Part shown: one piece after another, positions 17,717 to 25,957 of the stretch
Layout: every line of letters begins with the position of its first letter
Numbering within the stretch: the first letter of the stretch is position 1
Assembly: GCA_046295175.1 (NCBI GenBank)
Contig: JBKBNY010000006.1
Coordinates: forward strand, 186,001-250,000
Direction: 5' to 3'
Length of the DNA: 64,000 nt
Origin: JALOLV01 sp046295175
GTDB lineage: Bacteria > Bacteroidota > Bacteroidia > Cytophagales > Spirosomataceae
Program-made: the position numbers and the translations under genes
The notes under the pieces: model-generated
Told to the model about the DNA's origin: nothing
The model's input: only the letters and a program-made list of their open reading frames with translations
The model's database searches: none

Positions 17717-19207
17717 CTACTTTCCGTAAAGTTGTTGAGCCGCTTTTTCGTATTTATCACCACTTTTCCACTTCGGAGCGGTAGCACGATTGGCAATCAA
17801 CCGAGCCGCATAAATGTAAGCCTTGCTAAATTTGGTTAAATAATCAAAACTCACCGAATCTGGATTATCGGCTGAAGTATGATAAAATTTGCTAATTTCT
17901 TTATCGAAAGCCGTAAAACCCGGAGCATAATCTGGTGCAGGAATACCTTTTAATGCTAAATTAACATTATCTGAGCGGTCGAACAAACCTTGCTCGGGAG
18001 CAGGGTCATCAATGGCAGTTAGTCCAAACGCCTTTGCAGCGGTTTCAATTTCAGTTTGGGCATCGGTACGCGATAAACCGATAATTGTTACTTTGGTGGT
18101 GTCGTTGTAACCCGCACCATCAGAATTTAGGTTAAAAACACAGTTTTTAAGTGGAATAAGCGGATTCTCAGAATAATATTTACTGCCCAAAAGCCCGATT
18201 TCTTCGCCAGTGTAGCCGATAAATACAACCGAGCGTTTTGGTTTTTGTGCAATAAAACTTTTAGCTGCCATCAAAACCGCAGTTGTACCGATGGCGTTAT
18301 CGCGGGTACCGTTAAAAATAGTATCATTTTCAATTACTCTTCCGTTCTTTTTACCATAACCAACGTGGTCGAAGTGGGCCGAAAGTACCACATATTCATT
18401 TTTGAGAACCGGGTCAGAGCCTTCGAGCACACCAACGACATTATAAGAGGTAACTGGTTTTTTAGAAACTTCGGCAACATTAAGGCTCAATGAGGTTAAA
18501 GATTCTTTTGCAAATGACTTAGAATGTGTATTGCTAACCCAAATATGCGGAATATCCGAGACAGCTCCCGTTGCTAAACTTAATTTTTCGTTACCCATAA
18601 AATTAGCAATTGCAGCAAACGGATAAGTCAAATTGTAAACCTGAATCAAAGCAACAGCACCATTATCGGCAGCAAATTTTGCTTTCTTGGCCGAGCCAGT
18701 GATATTCTCAAAAGGTTCATCACTGTTCGGAATCCCGAACTGACAAACCGCAATTTTGCCCTTAATATCTATATCTTTATAGTCATTTTGCTTTTCATCT
18801 ATCCAGCCATAACCAACAAAAACAACTGGTGTATTTTCGAGTTTAGTGGCTTTTCCGCTCAACATAATGTAGTCTTTTGTCCATTTTAGTGAGTCTTTAC
18901 CAACGATTACTTCACCTTTTTTGGTCGGTTTTGAGAATTCAAGGGGGACAGCTTGTAAAAAATCTTTCTGTCCTGGGGCTGGTTTTAAACCCACCAATCT
19001 GAATTGCTCGGCAATGTATCGAGCCGCAACATTATTAGTAATTTCGCCCGTGCGACGACCGAGCATTTCATCCGAACCCAAAAAACGAAGGTGTGATTCT
19101 ACTTCATTCTTGGAAAGATTGTATTCGGGTAATTTGGTAATTTTCTGAGCGTTTGCAGCTAATGAAACCGCCACAAGGCTTGTAAGTAATAGTTTTTTAA
19201 TTTGCAT
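17717..19207 (-). CDS. Secreted M28 family metallopeptidase with PA-like insert
   Basis: 496 aa. A signal peptide (1-20, ending AANA) is followed by an N-terminal helical part, a protease-associated-like domain (about 110-245, with VVFVGYGW and GKIAVCQFG) and an M28 aminopeptidase domain. The two-zinc ligand set is complete: H278 and D280 (SAHFDH), D303 (TRDNAIG), E335/E336 (YTGEEIG), D363 (NSDGAG) and H443 (YHTSADN). It is predicted to remove N-terminal amino acids from peptides in the periplasm or outside the cell. It is a single gene, with a palindrome separating it from the upstream TlpA operon. Confidence 0.95.
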   Translation of the reverse strand: MQIKKLLLTSLVAVSLAANAQKITKLPEYNLSKNEVESHLRFLGSDEMLGRRTGEITNNVAARYIAEQFRLVGLKPAPGQKDFLQAVPLEFSKPTKKGEVIVGKDSLKWTKDYIMLSGKATKLENTPVVFVGYGWIDEKQNDYKDIDIKGKIAVCQFGIPNSDEPFENITGSAKKAKFAADNGAVALIQVYNLTYPFAAIANFMGNEKLSLATGAVSDIPHIWVSNTHSKSFAKESLTSLSLNVAEVSKKPVTSYNVVGVLEGSDPVLKNEYVVLSAHFDHVGYGKKNGRVIENDTIFNGTRDNAIGTTAVLMAAKSFIAQKPKRSVVFIGYTGEEIGLLGSKYYSENPLIPLKNCVFNLNSDGAGYNDTTKVTIIGLSRTDAQTEIETAAKAFGLTAIDDPAPEQGLFDRSDNVNLALKGIPAPDYAPGFTAFDKEISKFYHTSADNPDSVSFDYLTKFSKAYIYAARLIANRATAPKWKSGDKYEKAAQQLYGK

Positions 19208-19264
19208 AAAATATTAAATTGGTAGGTTTGTTTTGATGTTAGCTACTTTAGTAACCCTAACTTA

Positions 19265-19293
19265 CCCCGACAGGGTTCAGAACCCTGTCGGGG
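19265..19293. repeat. Intergenic palindrome, GACAGGG family (copy 3)
   Basis: A perfect 13-bp GC-rich stem (19265-19277 with 19281-19293) with a 3-nt loop, downstream of the TlpA-type gene and upstream of the M28 gene, both on the minus strand. A likely terminator of the ABC-TlpA operon. The core ACAGGGTTC is shared with the copies near 3.7, 13.4 and 31.1 kb. Confidence 0.8.
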
Positions 19294-19310
19294 GTGTAGG
19301 TTTTATTGAT

Positions 19311-20723
19311 TTATTTTTTCTGTAAAGTTTCCTCAATCTGTTTTATTAATGCCTCTCCATCTTCTTCGCTTGGGTCAGCTACTCGCGAAACGGCAAAATA
19401 TCCGTTTTTATCAATTAAAAAATACGTTGGAACGGCTCTCACTCCGTAATTTCGTGCAAATGAACTGTTTTCATCCACTCTTAGGTTAATGCCTTCTACA
19501 TTATTATTAAAAACAGCCTCTCGCCATTCTTCTTCTTTATCGAGCGAAACATAAATAAATACCACATTTTTATTATCCTTAAATCGCTCTTTGACTTTTA
19601 CCATCTGTTTAATATCGTAGATACACGGCCCGCACCAAGAAGCCCAAAAATCTATGTAAACAACCTTGCCTTTAAAATCTTTGAGCGATACCTCTTTTCC
19701 ATTAATATCCTTTGCTGTGAACGATTTGGCAACAGAACCTTTTGCCAGATTTTTGAGCAAACTACTTCTTTTGTTAATATAGTTTTTAAAATCTCGATTT
19801 TGGGCAAATGCATCAAAATCTTGCATGAGGGCGTAAGCAATTCCTTCTTCTTCGGGAAAATCGGCGTGAATTTTAAGTTTAAAAGCCATCAATCTTTCGG
19901 TCAATTCTCTCGGCAAATCGCCTTGAAGGTGCATAGCTTTTAGTGTATTGTAATAATCAGAAATGATTGGGTCTTTTTTCTTTTTCTCAGAAGCCTTTAT
20001 CACAAATAAATCGAGTAAATTGACTTGCATATTGCCAAATTCTAATGATTTCGCCTTTGCTTCATCGCTTAGTTTCGGGATGTTCAACTCATTTCTCGTC
20101 TGAGTTTCTGATTGTTCCTTAAATTCATCGGTCGATAAGTACTCAACCTTATAATTTTGAAGACTACCAACAATATCGGCTTTGCGAACCTCTACAAAAT
20201 TGGCATCGAGGTCTTTGAATTTCTCTAAAAAGTAAAATTGTTCGTTTTGTTCGCCATCAATTTTTCTAAAAAAAGCTGATTTGGCAAGTTTTCGCCAAGA
20301 AATCAACTCTTTTACAAAATCTCGACTATCTTCAAATTCTTTCTTTTGTTTCAAATAATAATTCCATTTGGTGCTGCCATTGCCTGAAACATTGAGTGAT
20401 TTCCAGAAATCTTTATTATCAATTTTTAGTTCGATTTGGTCGTTGGGCTGAATCATCCAATAATGAAATCCTTCTTCGGCATAATAAAAATCAATGTAAG
20501 CAATATCGGTCGAGAGATTAGCCTCAAAGCTAAACCGATTTGAAGCATCGAGTGCAATCTCGTATTCTTCCTCATCTCCTACCCAATCACGGTAAAGCGT
20601 TATCAAAACTCGCCTTTCGGTTGGGTTCTGAACCTCTCCCGAAAGCTTAAAAACCCCTTGTGATGAGGCCGAAAATGACACCAAAATCAAAAGGAGGATT
20701 CTATATAATTTATCAAAATTCAT
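19311..20723 (-). CDS. TlpA-family thioredoxin-like protein with DUF4369-type N-terminus
   Basis: 470 aa. An N-terminal hydrophobic signal (about 1-21, ASSQ) is followed by a beta-rich DUF4369-like domain (about 22-125, with FKLSGEVQNPTERRVLITLYRDW), a helical middle region rich in Lys/Glu (about 125-330) and a C-terminal thioredoxin fold (about 335-470). The redox motif WASWCGPC lies near residue 363, followed by the VSLDKEEEWREAV insert and a VPTYFLID cis-Pro segment. It is predicted to be a periplasmic thiol-disulfide reductase. It starts 12 bp after the permease gene and is the last gene of that operon. Confidence 0.92.
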   Translation of the reverse strand: MNFDKLYRILLLILVSFSASSQGVFKLSGEVQNPTERRVLITLYRDWVGDEEEYEIALDASNRFSFEANLSTDIAYIDFYYAEEGFHYWMIQPNDQIELKIDNKDFWKSLNVSGNGSTKWNYYLKQKKEFEDSRDFVKELISWRKLAKSAFFRKIDGEQNEQFYFLEKFKDLDANFVEVRKADIVGSLQNYKVEYLSTDEFKEQSETQTRNELNIPKLSDEAKAKSLEFGNMQVNLLDLFVIKASEKKKKDPIISDYYNTLKAMHLQGDLPRELTERLMAFKLKIHADFPEEEGIAYALMQDFDAFAQNRDFKNYINKRSSLLKNLAKGSVAKSFTAKDINGKEVSLKDFKGKVVYIDFWASWCGPCIYDIKQMVKVKERFKDNKNVVFIYVSLDKEEEWREAVFNNNVEGINLRVDENSSFARNYGVRAVPTYFLIDKNGYFAVSRVADPSEEDGEALIKQIEETLQKK

Positions 20724-20735
20724 GGTTTTCAGCTA

Positions 20736-21833
20736 TTAATTTTCTCTTACAAAGTATTCGGCATCGTAATAATACTTTTGTAATACATAAAACGAAGTTA
20801 CGTAATTTATTGATGCCAACAACAGAATCGGTACTTTGAACATGATTAATAAAAAAGTGGTGATTGAATACCAAAACAATCGGAAACCAAATTTTTCTTG
20901 CTCCCAATTAAGAAATAAAGTACTCATTATGAGCAAGATAAGACTTATAACAAACACAAAATATGATATTAGATATATCCAAGAAACTTCGGCAGGAATG
21001 TTTTTGATAAAGACAATAATTTCAGGAATCAACAAAATAAAAAATATTGAACCGTATTGCAAGAATCGGCTGAATGTTGAAAATGGTAGATTCCTAACAA
21101 AGCTGATTTGTTGAAATTCGTATTCAAACAGTCGTTGGCAAAGTACAACATGAATCAAAAAAACGAATAGTCCGCCAAGCGAAAACAACCGAACATCGTA
21201 ATCATCGGTTGGGAAAAGATAAATCATTCCTGAAACTATAAACCAACTCGCTAATTTGACCGAAAGTAGCAAAATTGGTTGTTTTGTAAATAAATGTCTG
21301 ATAAAAAATATGTAATGTGGGGTTAGAAAATGTTTAGATAATTTTGAAGTTAAACTCACAAAATTTGTCTCCGCATTCGGTTTATGTAATCGGTTTTCAT
21401 AAATCAAAACCCCGATTATTATCATAATTATATCGAAAATGATAATTAAAAAAATTGATAAAAACTCACCATTAACCAATGCGATGAATACATAATAAGC
21501 ACTATAACCTACCGATAACCCCAATAAGTTTAGTTGCAAAACTGCCAAAGCAAACAACCTTTGTGCTTTTGGAAATAATATACTTTGGTACAGAAATTCG
21601 TAAGTTTTTTCTTTCAATATTCTTTGCGTAAATAAAATCACCTTGACATTATATAATGCCCACAATAACATTACCCACACCAAAAACAAAGGCGATTTAA
21701 CAGCAATTTCGGCAATTTGTTTATGTTCATTTCCACGCATAAATACGCCAGCGACGAAAAAAACAGCCACAAAAAACATCACATTTTGCCGATAATATTC
21801 TTTAAATAGGGTTTTTAAAAAGATTTGAAGCAT
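20736..21833 (-). CDS. ABC transporter membrane subunit (export type), unknown substrate
   Basis: 365 aa, strongly hydrophobic with roughly ten membrane segments spread over the length (for example about 15-35, 50-68, 95-120, 125-150, 190-215, 220-245, 260-285, 290-315 and 320-345). It has no ATPase motifs. It begins 1 bp after the stop of an ABC ATPase gene, which identifies it as the cognate permease. The sequence is not close to any transporter I can name. An exporter or surface-assembly function is inferred from the absence of a binding protein. Confidence 0.75.
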   Translation of the reverse strand: MLQIFLKTLFKEYYRQNVMFFVAVFFVAGVFMRGNEHKQIAEIAVKSPLFLVWVMLLWALYNVKVILFTQRILKEKTYEFLYQSILFPKAQRLFALAVLQLNLLGLSVGYSAYYVFIALVNGEFLSIFLIIIFDIIMIIIGVLIYENRLHKPNAETNFVSLTSKLSKHFLTPHYIFFIRHLFTKQPILLLSVKLASWFIVSGMIYLFPTDDYDVRLFSLGGLFVFLIHVVLCQRLFEYEFQQISFVRNLPFSTFSRFLQYGSIFFILLIPEIIVFIKNIPAEVSWIYLISYFVFVISLILLIMSTLFLNWEQEKFGFRLFWYSITTFLLIMFKVPILLLASINYVTSFYVLQKYYYDAEYFVREN

Positions 21834-21834
21834 A

Positions 21835-22488
21835 TTATTGTTGTGGTTGTTGGGTTTCGAGGTTTATCGTTTTATCTTTTACTAAGTAGGTTTGAGTAAT
21901 ATTCAATTCGTCAAAACGAAAATCTTGATGTGAAGAAAGTAGAAATGTAACGCCCATTTGCTGATATTCATTTATGAGTGCATACATATTGGCAACTGCT
22001 TGCACATCAATAGTTATAAGAGGCTCGTCGAGCATTATTATTGATGGATTTCCCAAAAAAGCCAAAACTAACGATAACTTTTTCAACATTCCGCTCGAAT
22101 ATGTACCGACTTGATTAGCCACAAAATCACCAATTTGTAGGGCTTCAATGAGTTTTTCGGTTTGACCATTCGGAGATTTTTTGGCTTCGGCGATAAATTT
22201 GATTAAGTCTTTACCCGTCAGATAATCAGGATAGAGAGGTTCGGCTTCGGCATAATTAACTCGCAAACGATAATCGACAGCATTTTTTCGAATATCGTAT
22301 CTATCTTCTAAAACAATTTGCCCTTCAAATGGGAGCAATCCAGCTACTGATTTAAAGAAAGTTGACTTACCTGAGCCATTGACACCCCTAAACCAGTGGA
22401 TTCCAGACCCGATTTCGAGCTTATCAATTTGTACTATTAGGTGAGTGTTGTATGATTTTTTGAAGTCGTTGATTGTGAGCATTTTCAT
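21835..22488 (-). CDS. ABC transporter ATP-binding protein
   Basis: 217 aa. Walker A is GVNGSGKST (about 35-43), the Q-loop region follows, the signature is a variant YSSGMLKKLSL in place of LSGGQ, Walker B is IIMLDEP, and the switch His lies in LLSSHQDF. It is a compact ATPase of the CcmA/export type that powers the adjacent permease. ATG at 22488; a second in-frame ATG two codons later is also possible. It is the first gene of the ATPase-permease-TlpA operon. Confidence 0.93.
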   Translation of the reverse strand: MKMLTINDFKKSYNTHLIVQIDKLEIGSGIHWFRGVNGSGKSTFFKSVAGLLPFEGQIVLEDRYDIRKNAVDYRLRVNYAEAEPLYPDYLTGKDLIKFIAEAKKSPNGQTEKLIEALQIGDFVANQVGTYSSGMLKKLSLVLAFLGNPSIIMLDEPLITIDVQAVANMYALINEYQQMGVTFLLSSHQDFRFDELNITQTYLVKDKTINLETQQPQQ

Positions 22489-22587
22489 AATTTTTGAAGG
22501 TCAAAATTCCGCAGAAAATTCATTAATGAGATATATCTTTAAAACGTACAAATCTATATTAAATTATACATATCGAAAAGTCTATAA

Positions 22588-22649
22588 AACTGATAGGATT
22601 ATTTAAACTTTCTATTGCAGTATTCCGAAAAACATTGTATTATTCTAAG
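22588..22649 (+). repeat. Conserved 62-nt upstream block, copy 1
   Basis: Identical at 60 of 62 positions to 23790-23851. It lies 50-135 nt upstream of the predicted promoter start, so it is outside the leader and outside the coding region. It is a likely regulator-binding or upstream activating region kept in both copies. Confidence 0.8.
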
Positions 22650-22699
22650 ATTAAGGCGGTAAGATTTAAACAACTTTTCGGTTCTTAACAATTAGGTAA

Positions 22700-22729
22700 T
22701 TGACTTGTACTCAATCCTTTATACATTTG
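22700..22729 (+). promoter_or_regulatory. Promoter of the first small secreted protein gene
   Basis: TTG at 22700-22702, a 19-nt spacer and TACATTTG at 22722-22729 fit the Bacteroidota -33/-7 pattern. The same -7 context followed by CATCAACAAAGG is conserved in the paralogue, which supports function. Predicted start about 22732. Confidence 0.55.
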
Positions 22730-22821
22730 CATCAACAAAGGTTTTCGACGGAGAAGACTTTAGAGGCGAAACAGTTGTTTCACTTTTTTAAGATTCATTA
22801 ACGCTTTAAATAATTACTCCA

Positions 22822-23229
22822 ATGAAAACAAATCCAAAGAATATTATGAAAACAGTAGTTCTTGCGATTGGTATCGCAGCCATCTCAAACATCTCATTTG
22901 CTAACGGTAATGTTGGTAACGGTGAGACACCAAACGAAAAACCAGCAACAGCTTTTGCTGCAAAAATCAATGAAGTTGGTACACTTCGTTTCAAAGTTGA
23001 AGTAGCAAATCCTTCACGTCAGAAGACAACAATTGCTCTTCAAGACGATAATGGTAACGTATTATTCAGTGAATATTCATTTACTGATTCACAATATAGC
23101 AAAGTATTCGATTTGACAAACTTAGTTGATGGCGATTACACATTCGTAATCGTTTCTGGCAAAGAAAAAATCAACAAAGCATTCTCAATTCAGACAAAAA
23201 CAAATCGTGTTGTTTTAGCTAATAACTAA
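22822..23229 (+). CDS. Small secreted protein, paralogue 1 (unknown function)
   Basis: 135 aa. The start gives a signal peptide: MKTN...MKTVVLAIGIAAISNISFA, cleaved near residue 28. The mature part is a single beta-sandwich-sized domain of about 95 residues with FKVEVANPSRQKTTIALQDD, GNVLFSEYSF and FDLTNLVDGDYTFVIVSG. That layout recalls immunoglobulin-like or type IX secretion sorting-domain folds, but it is a whole protein, not a C-terminal tag. The paralogue at 24024 is about 55-60 percent identical by eye. Function unknown. A conserved promoter and a strong terminator make it a monocistronic unit, and the codon choice looks optimised for good expression. Confidence 0.8.
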   Translation: MKTNPKNIMKTVVLAIGIAAISNISFANGNVGNGETPNEKPATAFAAKINEVGTLRFKVEVANPSRQKTTIALQDDNGNVLFSEYSFTDSQYSKVFDLTNLVDGDYTFVIVSGKEKINKAFSIQTKTNRVVLANN

Positions 23230-23294
23230 ATAATATGAAAATTAGCCAGCAATCCGATTTATAAACTTCTTCAGACTAAAAACCTTTGTATTTT

Positions 23295-23327
23295 GAAGCC
23301 GATACTTTTGTGTCGGCTTCTTGTTTT
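23295..23327 (+). terminator. Terminator of secreted-protein paralogue 1
   Basis: The stem GAAGCCGA.../...TCGGCTTC (23295-23304 with 23311-23320) is followed by a T-rich tail. It closely resembles the hairpin after the second paralogue in its GCCGAT/ATCGGC core. Confidence 0.8.
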
Positions 23328-23789
23328 TATATCGAATTAGATAATTCAAAATATAAAACCGAACTTCAAAATTGAGTAACAAAATCCTGATTACTCAAAG
23401 GTTTTCAATAACACTCTACAATTTTACTAATAACACTAAATTAACAAGCACTTATAAATATCTGAGTAATTGATAAACTTTTTTACAATCAATCTACCTT
23501 TAATTTCAATTATAAATTGATTAAAAAAAGTTATTCCTCGGGTATATTGTAAAGTCATTTTTCTTTTAATTACACTCATAAAAACTTACAAATTAGTAGT
23601 GGCTTTAGTTAGTCACTTCCAAAATAAATACACATAAAAGTCTGAGTCAAAATGCGAATTATGGATTGGATTTTAGGCTTTAACTTTATTCTAATAGACT
23701 TATAATTTTGACTTACTAAAAAACCAATTAAACCAACATATCAAAATCATACAATTTGATATAAATTAAGCACAATTTTTACTCTACAA

Positions 23790-23851
23790 AATTGATAGGA
23801 TTATTTAAACTTTCTCTTGCAGTATTCCGAAAAACATTGTATTATTCTAAG
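23790..23851 (+). repeat. Conserved 62-nt upstream block, copy 2
   Basis: Second copy of the block at 22588-22649 (2 differences in 62), at a similar distance upstream of the second paralogue's promoter. Confidence 0.8.
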
Positions 23852-23923
23852 AACAAGCTTGTAAGATTTAAACAAGTTTACGATTCTTAACATTTACATA
23901 ATTTACTTATAATCAATATTTTA

Positions 23924-23931
23924 TAAATTTG
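23924..23931 (+). promoter_or_regulatory. -7 box of the second secreted-protein gene
   Basis: TAAATTTG matches TAnnTTTG and is followed by CATCAACAAAGGTTTTCGACGG, exactly as in copy 1. The -33 position here has TTTAC instead of TTG, so this promoter may be weaker or rely more on an activator. Confidence 0.45.
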
Positions 23932-24023
23932 CATCAACAAAGGTTTTCGACGGAAATAGATTAAAAGGCAGTTTATAAGTTTCAATATTTAAAGAAAAGT
24001 ATAAATCTTAAATCATTAATCCA

Positions 24024-24425
24024 ATGAAAACAAATTCAAAGAAAATTATGAAATCAGTAGTTCTTGCAATCGGTATCGCAGCAATCTCAAATGCGACTTT
24101 TGCACAATCAAAATTAGAAAAAGATGTAACGCCAGTTGAGGCTTCTGCAACAGAAGCAAAAGCAAGAATCGAAGAAGTGGGTCAGCTAAAATTTAAAGTT
24201 TTAGTGAGTAATCCGTCAAAACAAAAAACCGCGATTTTGCTCAGAGACGAAGAAGGAAATGTATTATTTAGTCAATACTTAAATAGCTCATATAACCGTA
24301 CTTTCGACCTTAATAATTTAAGCGATGGTAAGTACAAATTTATCGTGATTGCGGGCAGAGAAAGACTCAATCGCGAGTTTACAATTGAAACCAAAACGAG
24401 TCGTACTATTTTAGCAAAAAATTAA
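24024..24425 (+). CDS. Small secreted protein, paralogue 2 (unknown function)
   Basis: 133 aa, same plan as the gene at 22822: a signal peptide ending about residue 28 (ATFAQ), an acidic/Ala-rich linker, and one beta-rich domain with FKVLVSNPSKQKTAILLRDE, GNVLFSQYL and FDLNNLSDGKYKFIVIAG, ending in a basic TSRTILAKN tail. The two mature domains share the NPS(R/K)QKT and FDL.NL.DG motifs. Tandem duplication with retained upstream DNA and terminator style shows the whole transcription unit was copied. Function unknown. There are no catalytic-looking residues and no cysteines. Confidence 0.8.
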   Translation: MKTNSKKIMKSVVLAIGIAAISNATFAQSKLEKDVTPVEASATEAKARIEEVGQLKFKVLVSNPSKQKTAILLRDEEGNVLFSQYLNSSYNRTFDLNNLSDGKYKFIVIAGRERLNREFTIETKTSRTILAKN

Positions 24426-24474
24426 TACTTAATAGTACACTAAATTCGTCAATAAACACAAAAACCTTTGTAAA

Positions 24475-24507
24475 AAAGCCGATGCTACAATTTGTAACAT
24501 CGGCTTT
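24475..24507 (+). terminator. Terminator of secreted-protein paralogue 2
   Basis: A perfect 10-bp stem AAAGCCGATG/CATCGGCTTT (24475-24484 with 24498-24507) follows the AAAACCTTTGT motif at 24461-24471. It sits between this gene and the convergent peroxiredoxin gene and may serve both. Confidence 0.82.
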
Positions 24508-24562
24508 AATTATTTTCAATTGATTGACAATGAATGACCTACGGATGACAAAATTGACCAAT

Positions 24563-25198
24563 TTACTTATTTGGCTGTGGTGTATAACGCAAGTACGGTT
24601 TTACAACATTTACACCTTTCGGGAATTTCTGGATAGCATCTTCGGTAGAAACCGCCGGAACCACGATTGTATCTTCACCATCTTTCCAATCGGCTGGTGT
24701 TGCCACTTGGTATTGTGAAGTAAGCTGCAAAGAATCAATTACACGCAATAACTCTTGGAAATTACGACCCGTTGAGGCTGGGTAAGTCAAAGTCAATTTG
24801 ATTTTTTTATCTGGCCCAATGATGAACACCGAACGAACAGTCGCTTTTTCAGAAGCATTTGGGTGAATCATATCATAAAGAGTAGCTACATTACGGTCAC
24901 TATCGGCAATGATAGGGAAATTCATTTTCACACCATTCACTTCTTCAATATCTGGCACCCAACGGTTGTGCGAATCTAAATCATCGACCGAAACCGCAAT
25001 TACTTTCACACCTTTTTTCTCAAATTCACCTTTCAAAAGTGCAGTTTTGCCTAATTCTGTCGTACAAACTGGTGTAAAATCGGCAGGGTGACTAAATAAC
25101 ATTCCCCATGAATTGCCAAGCCATTCATGAAAATTAATCGTTCCTTGGGTGGTTTCTGCCGTAAAATCTGGGGCAATATCTCCTAATCTTAATGACAT
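24563..25198 (-). CDS. 1-Cys peroxiredoxin (Prx6 type)
   Basis: 211 aa. The peroxidatic cysteine C45 lies in the FTPVCTTELG motif and is the only cysteine in the protein, which marks it as a 1-Cys peroxiredoxin. The conserved Arg is in TVRSVFIIGPDKKIKL. The long C-terminal domain (about 165-211, with TPADWKDGEDTIVVPAVS) is typical of the Prx6 group. It reduces hydrogen peroxide and organic peroxides in the cytoplasm with an external thiol or ascorbate-like donor. It is monocistronic and convergent to the secreted-protein module. Confidence 0.96.
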   Translation of the reverse strand: MSLRLGDIAPDFTAETTQGTINFHEWLGNSWGMLFSHPADFTPVCTTELGKTALLKGEFEKKGVKVIAVSVDDLDSHNRWVPDIEEVNGVKMNFPIIADSDRNVATLYDMIHPNASEKATVRSVFIIGPDKKIKLTLTYPASTGRNFQELLRVIDSLQLTSQYQVATPADWKDGEDTIVVPAVSTEDAIQKFPKGVNVVKPYLRYTPQPNK

Positions 25199-25247
25199 AT
25201 CTTTAAAAGTTTTGTTTTTGAAAATTTATTTAATTTAATCGTTAGCT

Positions 25248-25255
25248 CAAAATTA
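25248..25255 (-). promoter_or_regulatory. Candidate -7 box for the peroxiredoxin gene
   Basis: Reads TAATTTTG on the minus strand, about 50 bp upstream of the start codon. No TTG at standard spacing. Confidence 0.3.
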
Positions 25256-25467
25256 TATTGAATTATGCAAATTAATCGAGTGTTAAATAGACCAAAAATG
25301 TCATAAAATTTGATAATACGTCTCCTAATAAAACATTTGAAAAATTCGGAGTATTCGATTAATTCTCAATTATTACCTAACTAAATAGAGAACAAAATCG
25401 AGGTATCGAAAGTGCCATAAAAGTATAAAAATCTATTTAATCTACAAAAATAGTAGGAAAATAAAAA

Positions 25468-25499
25468 TTGTGGATTTCACCAAATGCTTTGTAATTTTG
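25468..25499 (+). promoter_or_regulatory. ybeY promoter abutting the start codon
   Basis: TTG at 25468-25470, a 21-nt spacer and TAATTTTG at 25492-25499. The ATG follows only 4 nt after the -7 box, so the transcript would start at or within about 2-3 nt of the start codon. Confidence 0.5.
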
Positions 25500-25503
25500 T
25501 AAT

Positions 25504-25923
25504 ATGATAAATTTTTTCTGCGAAGACATTGATTTTAAAGTTCATAAGCCAAATTTTCTCAAAAAATGGCTGAAAGAAAGTGCAATAAATGAAGGATATA
25601 CTGTAAAAGACTTGAATTATATCTTTTGTAGCGATGATTACCTTCACAAAATAAATCTTGAGTACTTAGACCATGATACCCTCACCGATATTATCACGTT
25701 CGATAATTCGGAGAAAGATGGCAAAATTGAAGGAGATATTTTTATCAGTATCGACCGTGTAAAAGATAATGCTAAAGATTTTTCGACTGAATTCGACCAC
25801 GAACTCCGAAGAGTTTTAGTGCATGGATTGCTGCATTTATGCGGTTATTTGGACGAAACCGATGAAGAAGAGGCCGAAATGAGAACCAAAGAAAATGAGT
25901 ATTTGAGTAAATATACCAACTAA
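25504..25923 (+). CDS. ybeY: Endoribonuclease YbeY (rRNA maturation)
   Basis: 139 aa metal-dependent RNase involved in 16S rRNA 3'-end maturation and ribosome quality control. The signature is HGLLHLCGYLDETDEEE: H107 and H111 are the first two metal ligands, and the usual third His is replaced by Asp (D117), which I believe is common in Bacteroidota members. The MINFF start is the typical family start, so the near-leaderless arrangement with the upstream promoter appears genuine. queG begins 34 bp downstream and probably shares the transcript. Confidence 0.95.
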   Translation: MINFFCEDIDFKVHKPNFLKKWLKESAINEGYTVKDLNYIFCSDDYLHKINLEYLDHDTLTDIITFDNSEKDGKIEGDIFISIDRVKDNAKDFSTEFDHELRRVLVHGLLHLCGYLDETDEEEAEMRTKENEYLSKYTN

Positions 25924-25957
25924 GGTCGGACGGTAGTCAGACCGAAAGCATGAAATT

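Larger units (their letters stand above)
22489..22821. other. Upstream region of the first small secreted protein gene
   Basis: 333 bp between the divergent ABC operon and the first secreted-protein gene. It contains the 62-nt block at 22588-22649, which recurs at 23790-23851, the promoter at 22700-22729, and a leader of about 90 nt that begins near the 11-mer ACAAAGGTTTT. No ORF seen. Confidence 0.7.
23230..24023. other. Intergenic region between the two secreted-protein paralogues
   Basis: 794 bp, AT-rich, with no ORF of note. It contains the first paralogue's 3' UTR (with AAAACCTTTGT at 23279-23289) and terminator (23295-23327), then about 450 bp without recognisable features, then the second copy of the conserved block, promoter and leader. 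CAAAGGTTTTC at 23397-23407 resembles the leader motif and may be a relic of a further copy. Confidence 0.6.
25199..25503. other. Divergent promoter region of peroxiredoxin and ybeY
   Basis: 305 bp, AT-rich, without an ORF. It holds a minus-strand -7-like TAATTTTG at 25255-25248 for the peroxiredoxin gene and the ybeY promoter at 25468-25499. No operator palindrome was recognised. Confidence 0.55.
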
